Source: Rhizophagus clarus (Eukaryota > Glomeromycota > Glomeromycetes > Glomerales > Glomeraceae). Taken from it: a DNA stretch of 64,000 nucleotides. The stretch covers positions 188,501 to 252,500 of the forward strand of contig BLAL01000011.1 in assembly GCA_015698045.1 (NCBI GenBank), in the 5' to 3' direction. Positions 20,593 to 33,900 of this stretch are shown here, in pieces. The stretch's first letter is position 1, and each line of letters begins with the position of its first letter. The translations under genes and the position numbers were made by a program. The notes beneath the pieces were generated by a model. It saw only the letters and a program-made list of their open reading frames with translations. It had not been told where the DNA came from and ran no database searches.

Positions 20593-20672
20593 GATATTAC
20601 TGAATTATATAATATCCAAAGATAATGAATGAATTCGAATATATCAGGTTCTACCTTTAGGAAAAGGAGAGT

Positions 20673-20680
20673 CTTTTATA
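20673..20680 (-). promoter_or_regulatory. TATA box of the Cys-module gene
   Basis: TATAAAAG on the minus strand lies about 81-88 bases before the ATG at 20592 and supports transcription of the microexon gene. Confidence 0.5.
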
Positions 20681-23052
20681 AATAAAATTGTATATAAAAT
20701 TAACTAAATTCGCCCAATATTATTATATTAGTTGATGATCCTGAAAAGAAATCGACGGTTGGATCAGTGTCGTTGAATAGTGATCGACATGCATAAGTGG
20801 CTAAACTGTTTTGAGTGTTATCATGTGAATTTTTGATGACCATTCCTCTATCCAATCATATACGAAATAATATTAAGATATGACAGATACAGTTTTTCTG
20901 ACACTAACTCTTACTTCAGATTCAATGCAGTACGCGTTTTCATTTTTTTGCACTTTGGAACAACAGACATCTTTGAGATAAATTTCTCGAACACATTTAT
21001 TGATCATTTCTAAATACCATCAGACTCTTCCAATAGCTGAAGTTATCATGATTTAATTCATTTTCCTTATTATTTACTCAAAGTCTCAAACGAACTGTTG
21101 CTATTAAGCTATTTAAATAAAGAGTTGCTATCACAAATAAAATAAACAAGACTAATATTATTAATGGGAAAGTCAGAATATATGTCACCTGAACGACTGA
21201 ATTTATATTTATTATATCGGTTATTTTTTTATGATACAGAAGAAAATTATTATTCACATTATCATTTAACATTACTTCTTTTAAAAATATTGTATCCCTT
21301 TTAAAATTTTTATATCCTTTTTCTATAATTACTTGAAATATTGATAAATTTGGTTTAAAAAGTCAAAAAATTTTATAGTACATGATTTTAGTAATATATG
21401 TCAGGTCACGTGAACACTCGTCCCGAGATTATCTACGCATGAACAATTTTTTTACTTTATGATCTAAACTACTTTTTAATATTTATCGTAAATTCTTGAT
21501 ATCCATATTATACTACTTGTGCTATCATTTTTACCCCTCCATTTCATTTTGAGCTTTCCGTCCTATACACCTTTCTATACCTATTACTGTCCCTTCTTTA
21601 TGAATTTTTTCTTCTTATTTATCTACTTTCACGGTAGTCAACTCTTGAAACCGGCAGCTGATTTCTTCTTCTTCTAATTGTGTTACCAAAACTACATCTC
21701 TATAATTAAAAACATTTTGGCATTATATCCGTATAAATAAAATTACAATTGTAAACCGCCCCTACATCACTCGTGATCCATTGTGTGATATATGTGATAT
21801 AATCCTATATATGACTTTGGATGATAGTAACTCACGTTCTATAAATTATAATTACAAGAAATGTAGTCCATAAAGAAGTTTGTATAAAATTATAATATAA
21901 CAACTGGTTTTTTTTAACAGGATTAAATAATATGAAAAAAAAAATCTAGTTTAAAATAATAATATTATAAGTAAATTTCTAATTTTTAATAAAAAACAAT
22001 TAACATCACACTTACTTTCATGATTAATCTGTTTCACAAGGTTAATAATAATTCCAAATTCTTTAGTATTAGTATGAATAATAATACAGTAATACAGAAT
22101 ATTATTGATATACTAATAACGTTTTTTAAACCTTTAACCAAAAGATTACATATAACTTGCCCATTAACAAATAATGACGCCCATTTAGAAACGCGTATCT
22201 CAAATAATTCAAGTCCAATAATACTTGTTAAATGTTGTAGAAAGTTTTTATTCTGTATCTTTGTTGACGTTTGGTTAAACAGAAGTTTTTGAAGACAAAA
22301 TGATGAACAATGGTCATATTATATTAGCAAATCAAAACAATCAGATTTCGCGTACGGTAGTCCGATTTTAATAACAGATAATCGAGCATAATACAATAGT
22401 TTGTACAACTTCTATACTTCTATATAAATAGTGATTTTTAGCAACACCTACTACTATTCTTCCAATGCCATATGGCTAGACGTTCGTTCAAACCACGCCG
22501 TAAAGAAACTTAGAAAACACGTCGTTAAACGCGACATTAATTCTTGCAATAAATCTCTTCTACTGAACCATATTTACATATGCCCGTGGGAAGGTTGCAA
22601 AAATCAGATTAACAATATTATGTTAGAAGGTATAAAAATCTGTCGAGTATTTTGGCTTTGCTAGATCCGCCGATATTGTGGAAATTATGATGTTATTATT
22701 GTATCTTACAGAACATTTACGCGAGCACATTCAATAAAGACCATTTAAGGTTGACTCAAAAAACTATTTTATCCGTTACAATGCTTTGTAGGCACTGGAA
22801 TGACCATATTAACTTTTTTTTCCTTAACATTTAGTGTCCAATTTGTAGCTATCTCCGATTTGATAATCTTATTGCACTAAGTCAATACTCAACAGTTAGG
22901 ATTGTTTCGCAGGTGACGATGAATAGAAAAATTTGTATTGTTGTCGTAATTCTTTCCTCTATTTAAATTTAGAATGATTACCCTAACATATTTTCTTTTC
23001 TTATTAAGGAAAGATGACGGTGAATTGTGAAAGAAAAAATTAATAGAGATGA
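20681..23052. other. Intergenic region without recognisable genes
   Basis: Frames at 21078-21272 (one hydrophobic segment), 22020-22292 and 22431-22664 carry no domain I recognise. The last has a CPWEGCKNQ motif but no partner residues that would make a zinc finger convincing. Confidence 0.35.
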
Positions 23053-23498
23053 GCTAACACTCTTGTTGATGGAAAAGTCAAATATGAAGTCTCGCCAACA
23101 AGCCATACTGCAAAATTATCTTATTGTGATGTTCTCGTTAAAGGGAGCGTTAATAAAGATGCTGTCAATACGTCTAGGAAAGATAGTCCGGACACGAAGA
23201 GCTCACTGTCTAGAAGTTACGCCCAGGAAGAAGAAGGCGGAAATTATATTTTTGAAGGGATAGATGCCGTTTCAGCATTTGAGGGTGGAAGAAACATTAT
23301 TGATGAAGATTTGCCAATTATGATCATAATAACTATGATGATTTACCTGAAGCGCCAAAAGATCATTTAACCGAGGAAGAATTGGAAAAACTTCTTTGAA
23401 AAATATATTGTGATAGACGTAAAGGGTCAGAAGCTATCATGTTGTTAGCTAAAGCTCGCGAAATGTTAATAATTGATACAATTATTCAATACTTATAA
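23053..23498 (+). pseudogene. Decayed ORF of unknown family
   Basis: A protein-like frame reads ANTLVDGKVKYEVSPTSHTA, YCDVLVKGSVNKDAVN and FEGIDAVSAFEGGRNIIDED. A frameshift near 23318 moves it to DDLPEAPKDHLTEEELEKLL. A TGA at 23397 is followed in frame by KIYCDRRKGSEAIMLLAKA and a final stop at 23496-23498. The composition is far less AT-biased at codon level than the flanks, which supports former coding use. The family is unknown to me. Confidence 0.35.
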
Positions 23499-24405
23499 AA
23501 TTAAAATAAATAAATAAGTCAATAAACTTGTGCAAATTAATAAAAATATTTTATTATCCAAATCTCTGAATATTTGGTAGTAATCGAATGAGTATATTTA
23601 TTTATAAGAAACAAAATATTTGCTGTAAAAAATCTCATTAATAACTCAAATTTTTATTCCTAAGCTCCATATACACAAGATGTGCATAATTCAAATGCTT
23701 CAAAAAAAATATCTTGGATTAACAGCCGTGTCAAGAGCATCCCGTCACTAATCGAATTTTGTTTTGTTGGGATGCCAATGAAAGTTTCATCGGACATGTT
23801 AAATGTCAGCCAGAGAGCCCTATATTTATATTTACTAACAAATTTATATGAACTATGTCCATTCCGTAAACTGTGATTACGTTGATCAATCGATTTTCTA
23901 ATCCTTCAAAAGGATCTTATACAGTATATTATTCGGTAAGATTTCGTGATCGAATATCGTAACAGTGTCTTCGAGATCGACTCCTAAATTATTTTTCGCT
24001 CTAGACAAACGACATTTTTCTCAAGTCATGATTTGAATAAAGGAAATACTGTAATAAAAGAAATAATATACTCACCTAGTTGACTTCTTGGCGCAGTATA
24101 AAGACCCGCCAACCAATGATTGAATTGAGATACTGATTTATTTATTTAATTGACGGTATGGATCAATTGGATTTGGAGCTGTAGTTAAAGTGGTGAAATA
24201 TACAATGAAATTCGTTATACTGGACCAATTCATTTCAATAATAAAATTTTCAAAATCTGGTGTATTTGAGTCTGATATATTAAAACAATTTATTATTATT
24301 ATACTGTTCCAGATTTCGTGTGTCAAACAAGTATGGCTGATAGTTAAATATATCCGTTATAGTAACATTATTGAGTTTCTTTCTATGAATAAATTAAAAA
24401 TATAG
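23499..24405. other. No gene recognised
   Basis: Short frames at 23682-23876 and 24190-24405 have no recognisable content. Nothing repetitive stands out. Confidence 0.3.
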
Positions 24406-24574
24406 AAATATTAAAGAATTTGCTTGGAATGAAATAACAAGACAAGCTCGCATATGCTTTATTAGAGAGTTACTTGATTATGATAGATTACATCAACACA
24501 AGACGAAACTATTGCGACGTAGAAAAAAATCGTTAGATACAAATAAATCGGGTATTAATGAATGCAAAAAATAA
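24406..24574 (+). CDS. Possible terminal exon, unknown protein
   Basis: After a possible acceptor (AAAATATAG, ending 24405) the frame reads KEFAWNEITRQARICFIREL and LLRRRKKSLDTNKSGINECK and stops at 24572-24574. The basic, well-formed composition resembles a true C-terminus, but I find no matching upstream exon. It may be a fragment. Confidence 0.2.
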
Positions 24575-24911
24575 ACGAGTATATTATATATATATAATAC
24601 AAAGAATGGCTGATACAGATGTACCTAATTCTTTTTATAAAGATTCCTTAGTATCGTTGGGTTTGAAAAAAAAGAGTATCTTAGCCTCTTTTTAACTTCC
24701 AGTTTTTGAATAAAGGATCTACGCATACCCTTAAAAATGTATTTTATAAATAGTATTCTACATTTTAACTAAAATATAGCGATGGTCACATTATCACATT
24801 AACGATTTAACGATAATATCATTGGTGTCACTACATTTTAGTGTAACATTCACTGGATATTTATTAACAAATAAATACAAGTAGCCCATTCTTTTTCTTA
24901 AATTAACAAAT

Positions 24912-27900
24912 ATGAATTTGGGAAATGATGATATCAATGAAATAAAAGTTATTTTCCATGTTCATTTGCCAGAAGATATTGAAAAAAATAGCAACCCTGC
25001 AGTTCTTGGTGATGTGAAAGAATTAGGATCATGGGAAAAACCTATTGTGATACTTCACCAGCCATTACCCCAAAGTCCAACATACTGGCGATCTGATCCA
25101 GTTATTTTCTCGCTACAAAATTCCAACGAAGTTAAAAATATTCAGTATAGATATGCTATTCATATATCTAAATTCACTTTTCGTGGGAAAGACGAACGAA
25201 TTGCGTTTGAAGGGAATAGCAATAAAGACAACCGCACGCTTGATATAACGAGGAGTGAACAATTTGACATATGGAAAAATAATTATAATATGCCCGATAA
25301 ATATCGCATATCTAACAACAATTTACGTAACTTTGCCTTTGTGGATCATATTTTTAATACTATCGAAAACAATAACGTTAAGGATAAAGTTATGGATTAT
25401 CAACACTTGTTAAATCATTACAAGGAACTTACGGTCCGCGCGTCGAATCTCAAATTCATTTTAAATCGTGTTGATGATAAATCAAGAGAAAAACGACTTT
25501 TCTTATGTTTCCTCTTGGGTTATTTTATTACATGGCAAGACGCATTTTATGAGCTACCAAATCAATTTCCATCTGCACTATTACTCAAGGCGCTTGATGG
25601 ATACGAATTAGAAGTTTTACCTTCAGGCGCAAAAGGTCATATGTATACTGCTATTTTGTACTTAGTCCAGAATAATGCCTTTCAGATGAAATTTGACTGG
25701 CTCGTTATTTTTACAATTGCTGCTGAAGTCGATCCTAATTATGATTTCATTGAACGTTTAAGAGCACTAAAATATAATAAAAATTTATTAGTGAAGTTTA
25801 TTAAAGAAGCTAAAATGATTACACCTTATATTTGTGATATGGAATTTGAAACCTACGTCAAACTTGCCAAGGTAAAATCTAAAATATTTTGATGATATTA
25901 AAGAAAATACTAAAATATCTATTGATTTAGTGGTTGATCCAATTATGTGATAATATGGGCTCTCTTTTTAAACTTTGGGATGATGTTCTTTTACATAATA
26001 ATAAATTTGACGAACGTGTTTCTAATTGTTTTACTAGACAAGTTCGAGCGAATATTTTTCATGATGAAGCTGTTGTTTTAGAATACAACTATAGAAACCT
26101 TGCAAAAAATTGTCGAGTCCGTGTTTCTGATGTTTTCCGAGATCAAGTTATATTTTTACTTGGAAGTCCAAATAGCAAGTGGGCATCTGAAAATATCGAT
26201 GCTATCAAAAAATTACTCCATGACAATAATTTGAATTGGCAAAGAGATGAAGTTATTCAATCATTGATGCTAATATCTCAGTCACATACTTTGGAATTAT
26301 TAAATATATTTCCAGAAATCTTAGATGGTTGGTTCCGTAGTGATTTTTCAGATACTAAAGAGAAAAAGATACCAAAAATATGCGTAATTTGGTTTAAGAA
26401 TCTTCTATTGAAACTTGATACAAACACCAGCAATAAAAAATCGTCAAATGAGAGTAATTTTATTTTTTCAGTATTTAAACAATTAGAACTTCTGGATCCT
26501 TGGCTTGGTCAAAGGATTAATCTTTGGCGAGTTTTAACAGCTATTGCCATAGATAGAGTGAAGAATTGTTCAGAAGAACAAATTTTTGCCGCAACAAAAT
26601 TAATAGTACAAATAAAACAAGATAATGTTAAAGAATTATTTTTGGAGATGGTAAAAGACATATTAAACAAGGCTACCCAACTATCTCATGATCTGTTGCT
26701 AAACAAGATACGCATTATTTGCGATTGCAGAACGACCAAGACTCTACAAATTCCAAATATGTAAGTTCTTTATAATAATTTTTTATCTTATGTAATGCTT
26801 TAATTTTTTATTTTTATTTTTTTTTTTATTATTATTAATAAATCGTTAGGATGAGTGAAGATGTTTTATATCATATTATGACTAGATTGCAAAGCCAATC
26901 AACCGCATCCAACACTTCAGAACATTATTTGAATATTTTAAAGGCTAGTAGCTTTTGGAATATTATATTGCGCGCTTCTGGAAGCGTCGCGAAACTTAAC
27001 TCAAACCCATTTGTTAGAAATATTATAATGTCCATTAATGAACTTGCCGGATTACTTCGTGGAAAAGCGATTGATATCCAATTATTACAACAAATTTTAG
27101 AATATGATGACGAATATCTATTTCGACATTTTGATGCGGCTGTTGCTAAACAGAAAACATTAGGAGACGTCATTGTTTCTCGAGATGATATTGCAAAACT
27201 TAGAGAGACATGTAATATCTATCAAATTCAAATAGATGCACTTTCCAAATTTTATAGCGGATTTTGCCCAACCGAGAAAGTAACAGATGTAGCCGATTAT
27301 ATTCGTGATGTAAAACAACGTCTGCAAAATTTAGATAAAATCAAGATGAAACAATTGTATTATTGGACGTTCCATGAGAAAACCTTGGACTGTGCAAGAT
27401 GTTGCTACAAGTTTCATCAATCTCAAATTTTTCGAAATATCTTTGAAGCTTGTATTAATGAAGATACTGCTGCAACAAAAGTGGAATATATAGCACAAAA
27501 ATTAATACCAAATGTCTTTGAAAAGTATGATGCTATATGTAAACAACTTGAAGAATGGGAAAAACTCAAATGTTTGGATGCGTTTTTGATTTGGAAAAAT
27601 GTTGAGAATATCAATGCAGAACTTGATTTAATGGGTTATAAAAAACATCAAAGACAAGAACTTATGCAAACTCTTGATCGACTTTTAAAAACTCCAAACT
27701 GGATCGAAAAACTTGAAGAACTTGAAAATGTTATGGAAATCTTCCAAGTACCGCATCATGATGATGATTTCCTACCAAAATCAATCCGTGTTTTAAAAGA
27801 AATAGAACTTGGTCAAGTAACTAATTTTTTTGATTGTCCTGATAGAAAACTTTCTAATATTAATCAAGATTGCTGGGAATTGATAAGAGCACTATCAAAT

Positions 27901-30900
27901 AGTGATGATTTTATAAGATTCTTTAAGGAAATTTCCAAGCATGATATTAAAAATTTGGTTAATGGCATTGATGAGGTTCAAGAAGATGTGGTTTCACTAC
28001 ATATTCACATCAGGCAATTTTTATTTCCTCTTATGAATAATGAAATAGGAGATATTGACAGTCTTTTAATTGCATTATTAAATATTGTTGAGAAGAATTC
28101 TACTTTAGGAGAGATGATTGCATTATTTAATAGCAGCAATGTGGCATTGCGAAGCATGTACAGTAATATTAAATATCATCATGATATTTCGGAACAAATT
28201 AAAAATATTATACTTAACGGAACTTACATTTTTACATGTGACGAAAAAGATGATGAGTGCTTTGTTTCGTTAAAATGTACTTATAAAACTAACGTGGTAA
28301 TTTATAATGTGAATGAAATCTTGGATTTACGTGAACAAGCTTTTTCAGTTACAAATGAAGAATTTGTTATTCAAGTTAATATTGCACAAGAAATAATTAA
28401 TATAATGTCTTCACTGATTCAAATTGGTCATTTTAATTATAGAAAGTTTGAAAAAGAATTGCAAGGAACAGATAATATGAGAAATTATCAGAAATTCTTG
28501 AAGGATGAACTCAAAAAATGGTGATTATATCATTTATATTATTTCTTTGTTAATTGTCATTACGAATTAATTTAGATTTCTTTAACTAATAGGGAAGATA
28601 TAGTAGATCATGCGCAAGAAAAATGTTATTATTTAACATTCTTCACTATTCGCCAAATTTTAGCATTTTATGATTATTTCACGTCAGAAAATTTAAACAA
28701 GGAAAATGAAGAAGAATGCAAAAAAATGGTCAGTTTTGTGAACAACAGAGCTCAATTGCCATCTTTTAAGAATGTACAAGGAATTTTACGAAAATTTAAA
28801 GGTCATTTGGAAATTCTTTGTGGAATTGGAAAAGAATTAGAAAAAATTTTTAGAAATATTCCAAAACAATCGCGTAAACTTGAAGATATTGAGCAACATA
28901 ATATTATCACAAAAGGTAGATTATTTGTTGCTGCATATACCAATAAGACGCAAGTTTCAAACGTTATTATGTCATTGTATGCTAATTATGGATGTTGTCC
29001 TGAGCCATGGCAAATTATGATATGTACATCATCAACTACAATGGAGGAACTTTCAATTTTCGTTAAAAGAAGCTTTTTTGCATCAGATAATGGATACAAT
29101 AATCACTTATTCTGTATGGTAAATTTAGAATTGTTAAACTTTAAATTGCAATACATTCTTGTAAACTATATAAGAGCGATGCAATTGAAATATGCGAGTG
29201 AAAATTATCTATTGGCGCTTTTATGTTGTCAAAAAACTGAAAGATCTAGTTATATTTTAGATTATTATTTAGAATTTCAAGAAATTAACGAATTAGATGT
29301 CGAAAAATTACAGGAAGTTTATCAGGAATCATTTTCAAATATAACATGTGTTTCTTCTGATTTATCCGGCCAAGGGAAGACTGAATGGATTAAAGAAGTT
29401 AGCTTTTCTAAGCAAAAAATTCCACTTAGTTTTTTAATTAGTGATAATATGGATCTTAATTATCTTGTAAATAAGCTTAAGACTTGCAAACTAAAGCAGA
29501 TACAGAGCTTACATATTAATATTTTATCATCAGATTACCCTGAGGATGTGAATCTATTTTTATTTGAATTGTTAGTCTTTAAATTAGTTTCATATAATAA
29601 GACAATAGTTCCAATTCCTGAAATTCCGATTTTTATTGAAATATCTTCTTCAGCGAAACAAAATTTGCTTAATTGTCTTCCCATATTAAAATTTACGCAT
29701 CATAAACATTTATCTTGGAATATTAAAGACTTTAGAGTATCTCAAGAAGTAACAAGTTCAATTCAAGTAGTTTGTCAGTTTTTGAAATTATATGACCTTG
29801 GAAAAATTGATATAAAAGAAATTTTCGTTCAGGCACCAGAATCTATTGAAGATCCTTTATCAGAAGAAATATGTCAATATCTAATTATGAAATATTTTTT
29901 GGATGATGGTGAAAACGACATTATTATTTCATCATTTAAATATATTGAAAACTTTGTCAATATTTTATCGGATCAACTGATTAGACTTTCGTCAAGTCAA
30001 TATTTCACGATAAGCAATTTAAAATTAAATTTGAAAGAAGCTAATATTAGATCGACAATAATTAAGTCATTGTTAAGTACTTCAAAAGATATCATAATTC
30101 AATCTATTAAAACAAAGTCAACCCAATTTAAATTTTCAACTCCTAAATATGAATTTGACAATTCAAGCAATTATATACTATTTTTTGATTCTCAAACTTC
30201 AAATTCTTTCTCTGTATTATATCAAGACAAGAATAAGGTTCCTGATAATATTAAATTATTACTAAAGAGTCAAGTGCCTGTTAGTCCAGAAAATTGGGAA
30301 TTAAGTGATTACAATGCAATGACTTCGAATGAGCACTTATTGAAACTAGAAGCATTAGCACGTAGTTCAAACAAAAAATTAAATCTTCCAGAATATGCTT
30401 TATCTATTGATAATTTGACGAAGATGGCTTTAATTCTTTTGAGAGTACGTGCAAACGTTCCAGTTGTTATCTGTGGTGAAACAGGATGTGGCAAAGTAAG
30501 TCTTTGGTTATTAAAATTACGGGTTTGATTATAATAATATTATTAATTGATCAAACATTATTACTTTATTTAGACAAGTTTAATTACATATTTGGCTATG
30601 ATTGTTGAAGTTCAGTTTTATACACTTAACATTCACGCTGGAATCGATGAAAAATCTATTATGATATTTATGAACGATGTTTTGAAAAAAGCAGAAAATG
30701 GGGAAACTTGGATATTATTTGATGAGATAAATACGTGCAATCATTTAGGTTTATTTGCAGACTTATTATCCGATAGAAAATTTAAGGATAAACCTATTCA
30801 TCCAAATGTTCATTTATTTGCTACTTGTAATCCATACCGTCTTCGTACAAGATTTCAAAATGAGGTCAATAAAGACAAAAGGTTGGATGAAAGCCAAATT

Positions 30901-33900
30901 AATCTTGTTTATCAGGTTAAACCACTTCCTGATCAAATTTTGGATTATGTTTGGGATCTTGGTATTATAAAACCGAATGATGAGTGCAAATATATTCAAA
31001 TTATGGTTGAAAAAGAAGTAAAAAATAATTTGGCACATCCTGTATTTATTGAACTCTTATTTGCTTCTCAAAAATTCATACGAAAAGTAGAGGAACCATA
31101 TAGTGTTAGTTTACGTGATATAAAACGAGCTATAACGTTTGTAAAATTCTTTTATAATTCTCTTGAGAATCGTCCGACTTATAGAAAGGGGCATAAATAT
31201 CCACCATCTGGAAATCCAACTATAATGACTAGGTCTTTTGTTTTAGCACTCAGTCTTTGTTATCATTCTCGGTTATACAAACAAGATTTACGTAAACAAT
31301 ATCGTCATGAAATGGAACAAATATTGCAAAATCACGAAATGTATACTGGCGAAAATATGTTTTCTAAAATTATTCGCGAAGAACAGGAAGATTATATTAA
31401 TAGAATGCAATGTCCACCGCATGTAGCAAAGAATGAAGTTTTATTAGAAAATGTTTTATCTATGATTGTTTGTAGTTTAACTAGAATTCCTGTATTTATT
31501 ATTGGAGAATCTGGGTATATATTTCTATTGAATTATTTGATCGTTAATTTCAGAAGTTATTCAAATTTTTTCACCTTTATTTAACACTTTGTATTTATGG
31601 TAGCACATCTAAATCTTTAGCCGTTCGTCTTATAATTTCAAATTTGCGCGGATCTGATTCAAATGACGAGTATTTTAAATCTTTACCGCAGGTATAAGAA
31701 AAATTTATACTTTGATTAATTTACATTACCTTTAAATTAACGTCTCTTTATAAAATAGGTTTATCTAATTCCGTATCAAGGTTCCATATTTTCGACTTCA
31801 GATGGTGTAATAAAGGTGTTTGATAAAGCTATTAGATATCAGGAAACATCAGCTAAGCAATCACCTGTTGTTAGCGTAGTTTTACTTGAAAATAGTAAAT
31901 ATCATTACAGTATATTTAATTGCTGTTTATTTATTTGACGAAATTATTTATGCGATGATTTATTATATATAGTTGAATTGGCCGAAGCAAGTCCCTTCAA
32001 TCCTTTAAAAGTACTTCATTCTTTGCTTGAGCCAAATTTTACGGCCATTGGGTCAACTGTTTCAATAATAGGTATATCTAGTCGTTGCCTAGATGTTAGT
32101 AAAAATAGTCGCGCGTTACTTGTTCAGAGGTATTTAAGAAAAATAAGATATTGGAGTAACAATTTTTCAATTTACTTACAATTCCTATATTATTTTTTAT
32201 AGGCCACAATTTGATTTGGATGATTTAGTTAATAGTGTGTTGAATACTAAAATTATTTGGCCTGGAGAAAAAAATGCTTTAGAATGTTTAGCTAAAGCAT
32301 ATTTGGATTATGCCGGTCAAACTTCGCTTAGTTTCCACGGTCTTCGTGACTATTATGCATTGGTCAAACAAATTTCATTAAATGAAATGACTCCGGAGAA
32401 TATTCAAATAGCTTTAGCTCGTAATTTTGGAGGGACAAAAAATAATATCAAATTATGCGAGAAATATTTTGATGATTTTGTTAAAATGTTTAATAGCCAA
32501 TATCCATTGTTTTATAAACAAATTCCAACCGATCAGTTAGTTGATTCAAACTTAAATTGTCATGATGGGCGTCATTTAATGATTATTGGTGAAGGTGATT
32601 CTGTCGTAAATTTATTAACTTATCAGTTAAGAAGTTTGGATCCAGTTTTAATTTTTGGATCATGGTTTCCTGACGATCAGAGCGATTATTCTAATATTTT
32701 GAGAAAAATCATGGTAAATAGTCTGTTTTAATTTCAAAATGGAATAGATCTTGTTTTGTCCTATTTATTACATATTAATATAATTTTACTACTTTAGAAT
32801 TATGTCGAAGCGGGCAGATTATTAATTCTAACGGATCTGGAAATGATTTACGGTAATTTTATTTGGTAATTAATAATGTAAGATTATATATTAATCTTAG
32901 AAAGTTTTTGTTGTTTGTATTTATAGGGAATCTTTACAATTTGTGGGATCAGAATTATAATACAACTAGAAGCACCGGATATTTTACAAGGGTTGCATTT
33001 GGAGCATGTACTTCTCCCATGCTGTAAGTAGTTATTAATTTTAATTCAGAAAATCATTATAAAATTTTACTAATTATTTCATATTTTGTTAGTTACGTTT
33101 CGCCAAGTTTTAAATGTATTATTGTCATGAACGAGAATAATTTGGATTCGGCCGATTCTTCACTTCTTAACCGATTTGAAAAGCAAAGGATGTCAATAAA
33201 TGATCTACTTACCGATAGACAAAAATTACTTGTGGATTATTTAAACAACTGGGTGAAACAAATGTCGTCAACTTTGGTTAGAGTTAATTCAGCAACTCAG
33301 TTTTGTAATAATTTTGTCCAAAAAGATTTATTCGTTGGATTTAATGAGAATGAAACTTTACAAAGTTTAGTCATAAATATTATAAAGAATAATCCTGAAG
33401 CAAACGATGATACGATATTAGAAAAGTGCAAAAAATGCTTAATTGCAATAGCCTCTCCAGAAGGAATTATAAGATCTGAACTATCAACCTTAGAGCGAGA
33501 CGAAATTAATAAATGGAAGCATGTTTATTTTTATCAACAACGTCATGATAGTCTTTATGATTATTTTAGCGCTTTACTTAGTGATCAAGAAAAGTCATTG
33601 GCGGATCCAAAAGGGCATTTAATAATTGTTAACACATTCTCTAAAATTAATACGGATATCAATTCTTGCCTGAAAGATTTTTTGGGATATCAATTGTATA
33701 ATTTGTCTGTCTTTAGAACTGAAACCCAATTTTCAGATTTGGTAAAAAAGTTCTTTTTTGAATCGTCTGATCAAATTTTATTTTTCCAATGTGATATTAT
33801 AGCCATTAACGTAAAAAGGATTAAATTAGTTAAATACATTATCGAACAGCTTCGAAATGAGTATTTTACTAAACATAATGGTCCTACGAAGCATGTGTGT

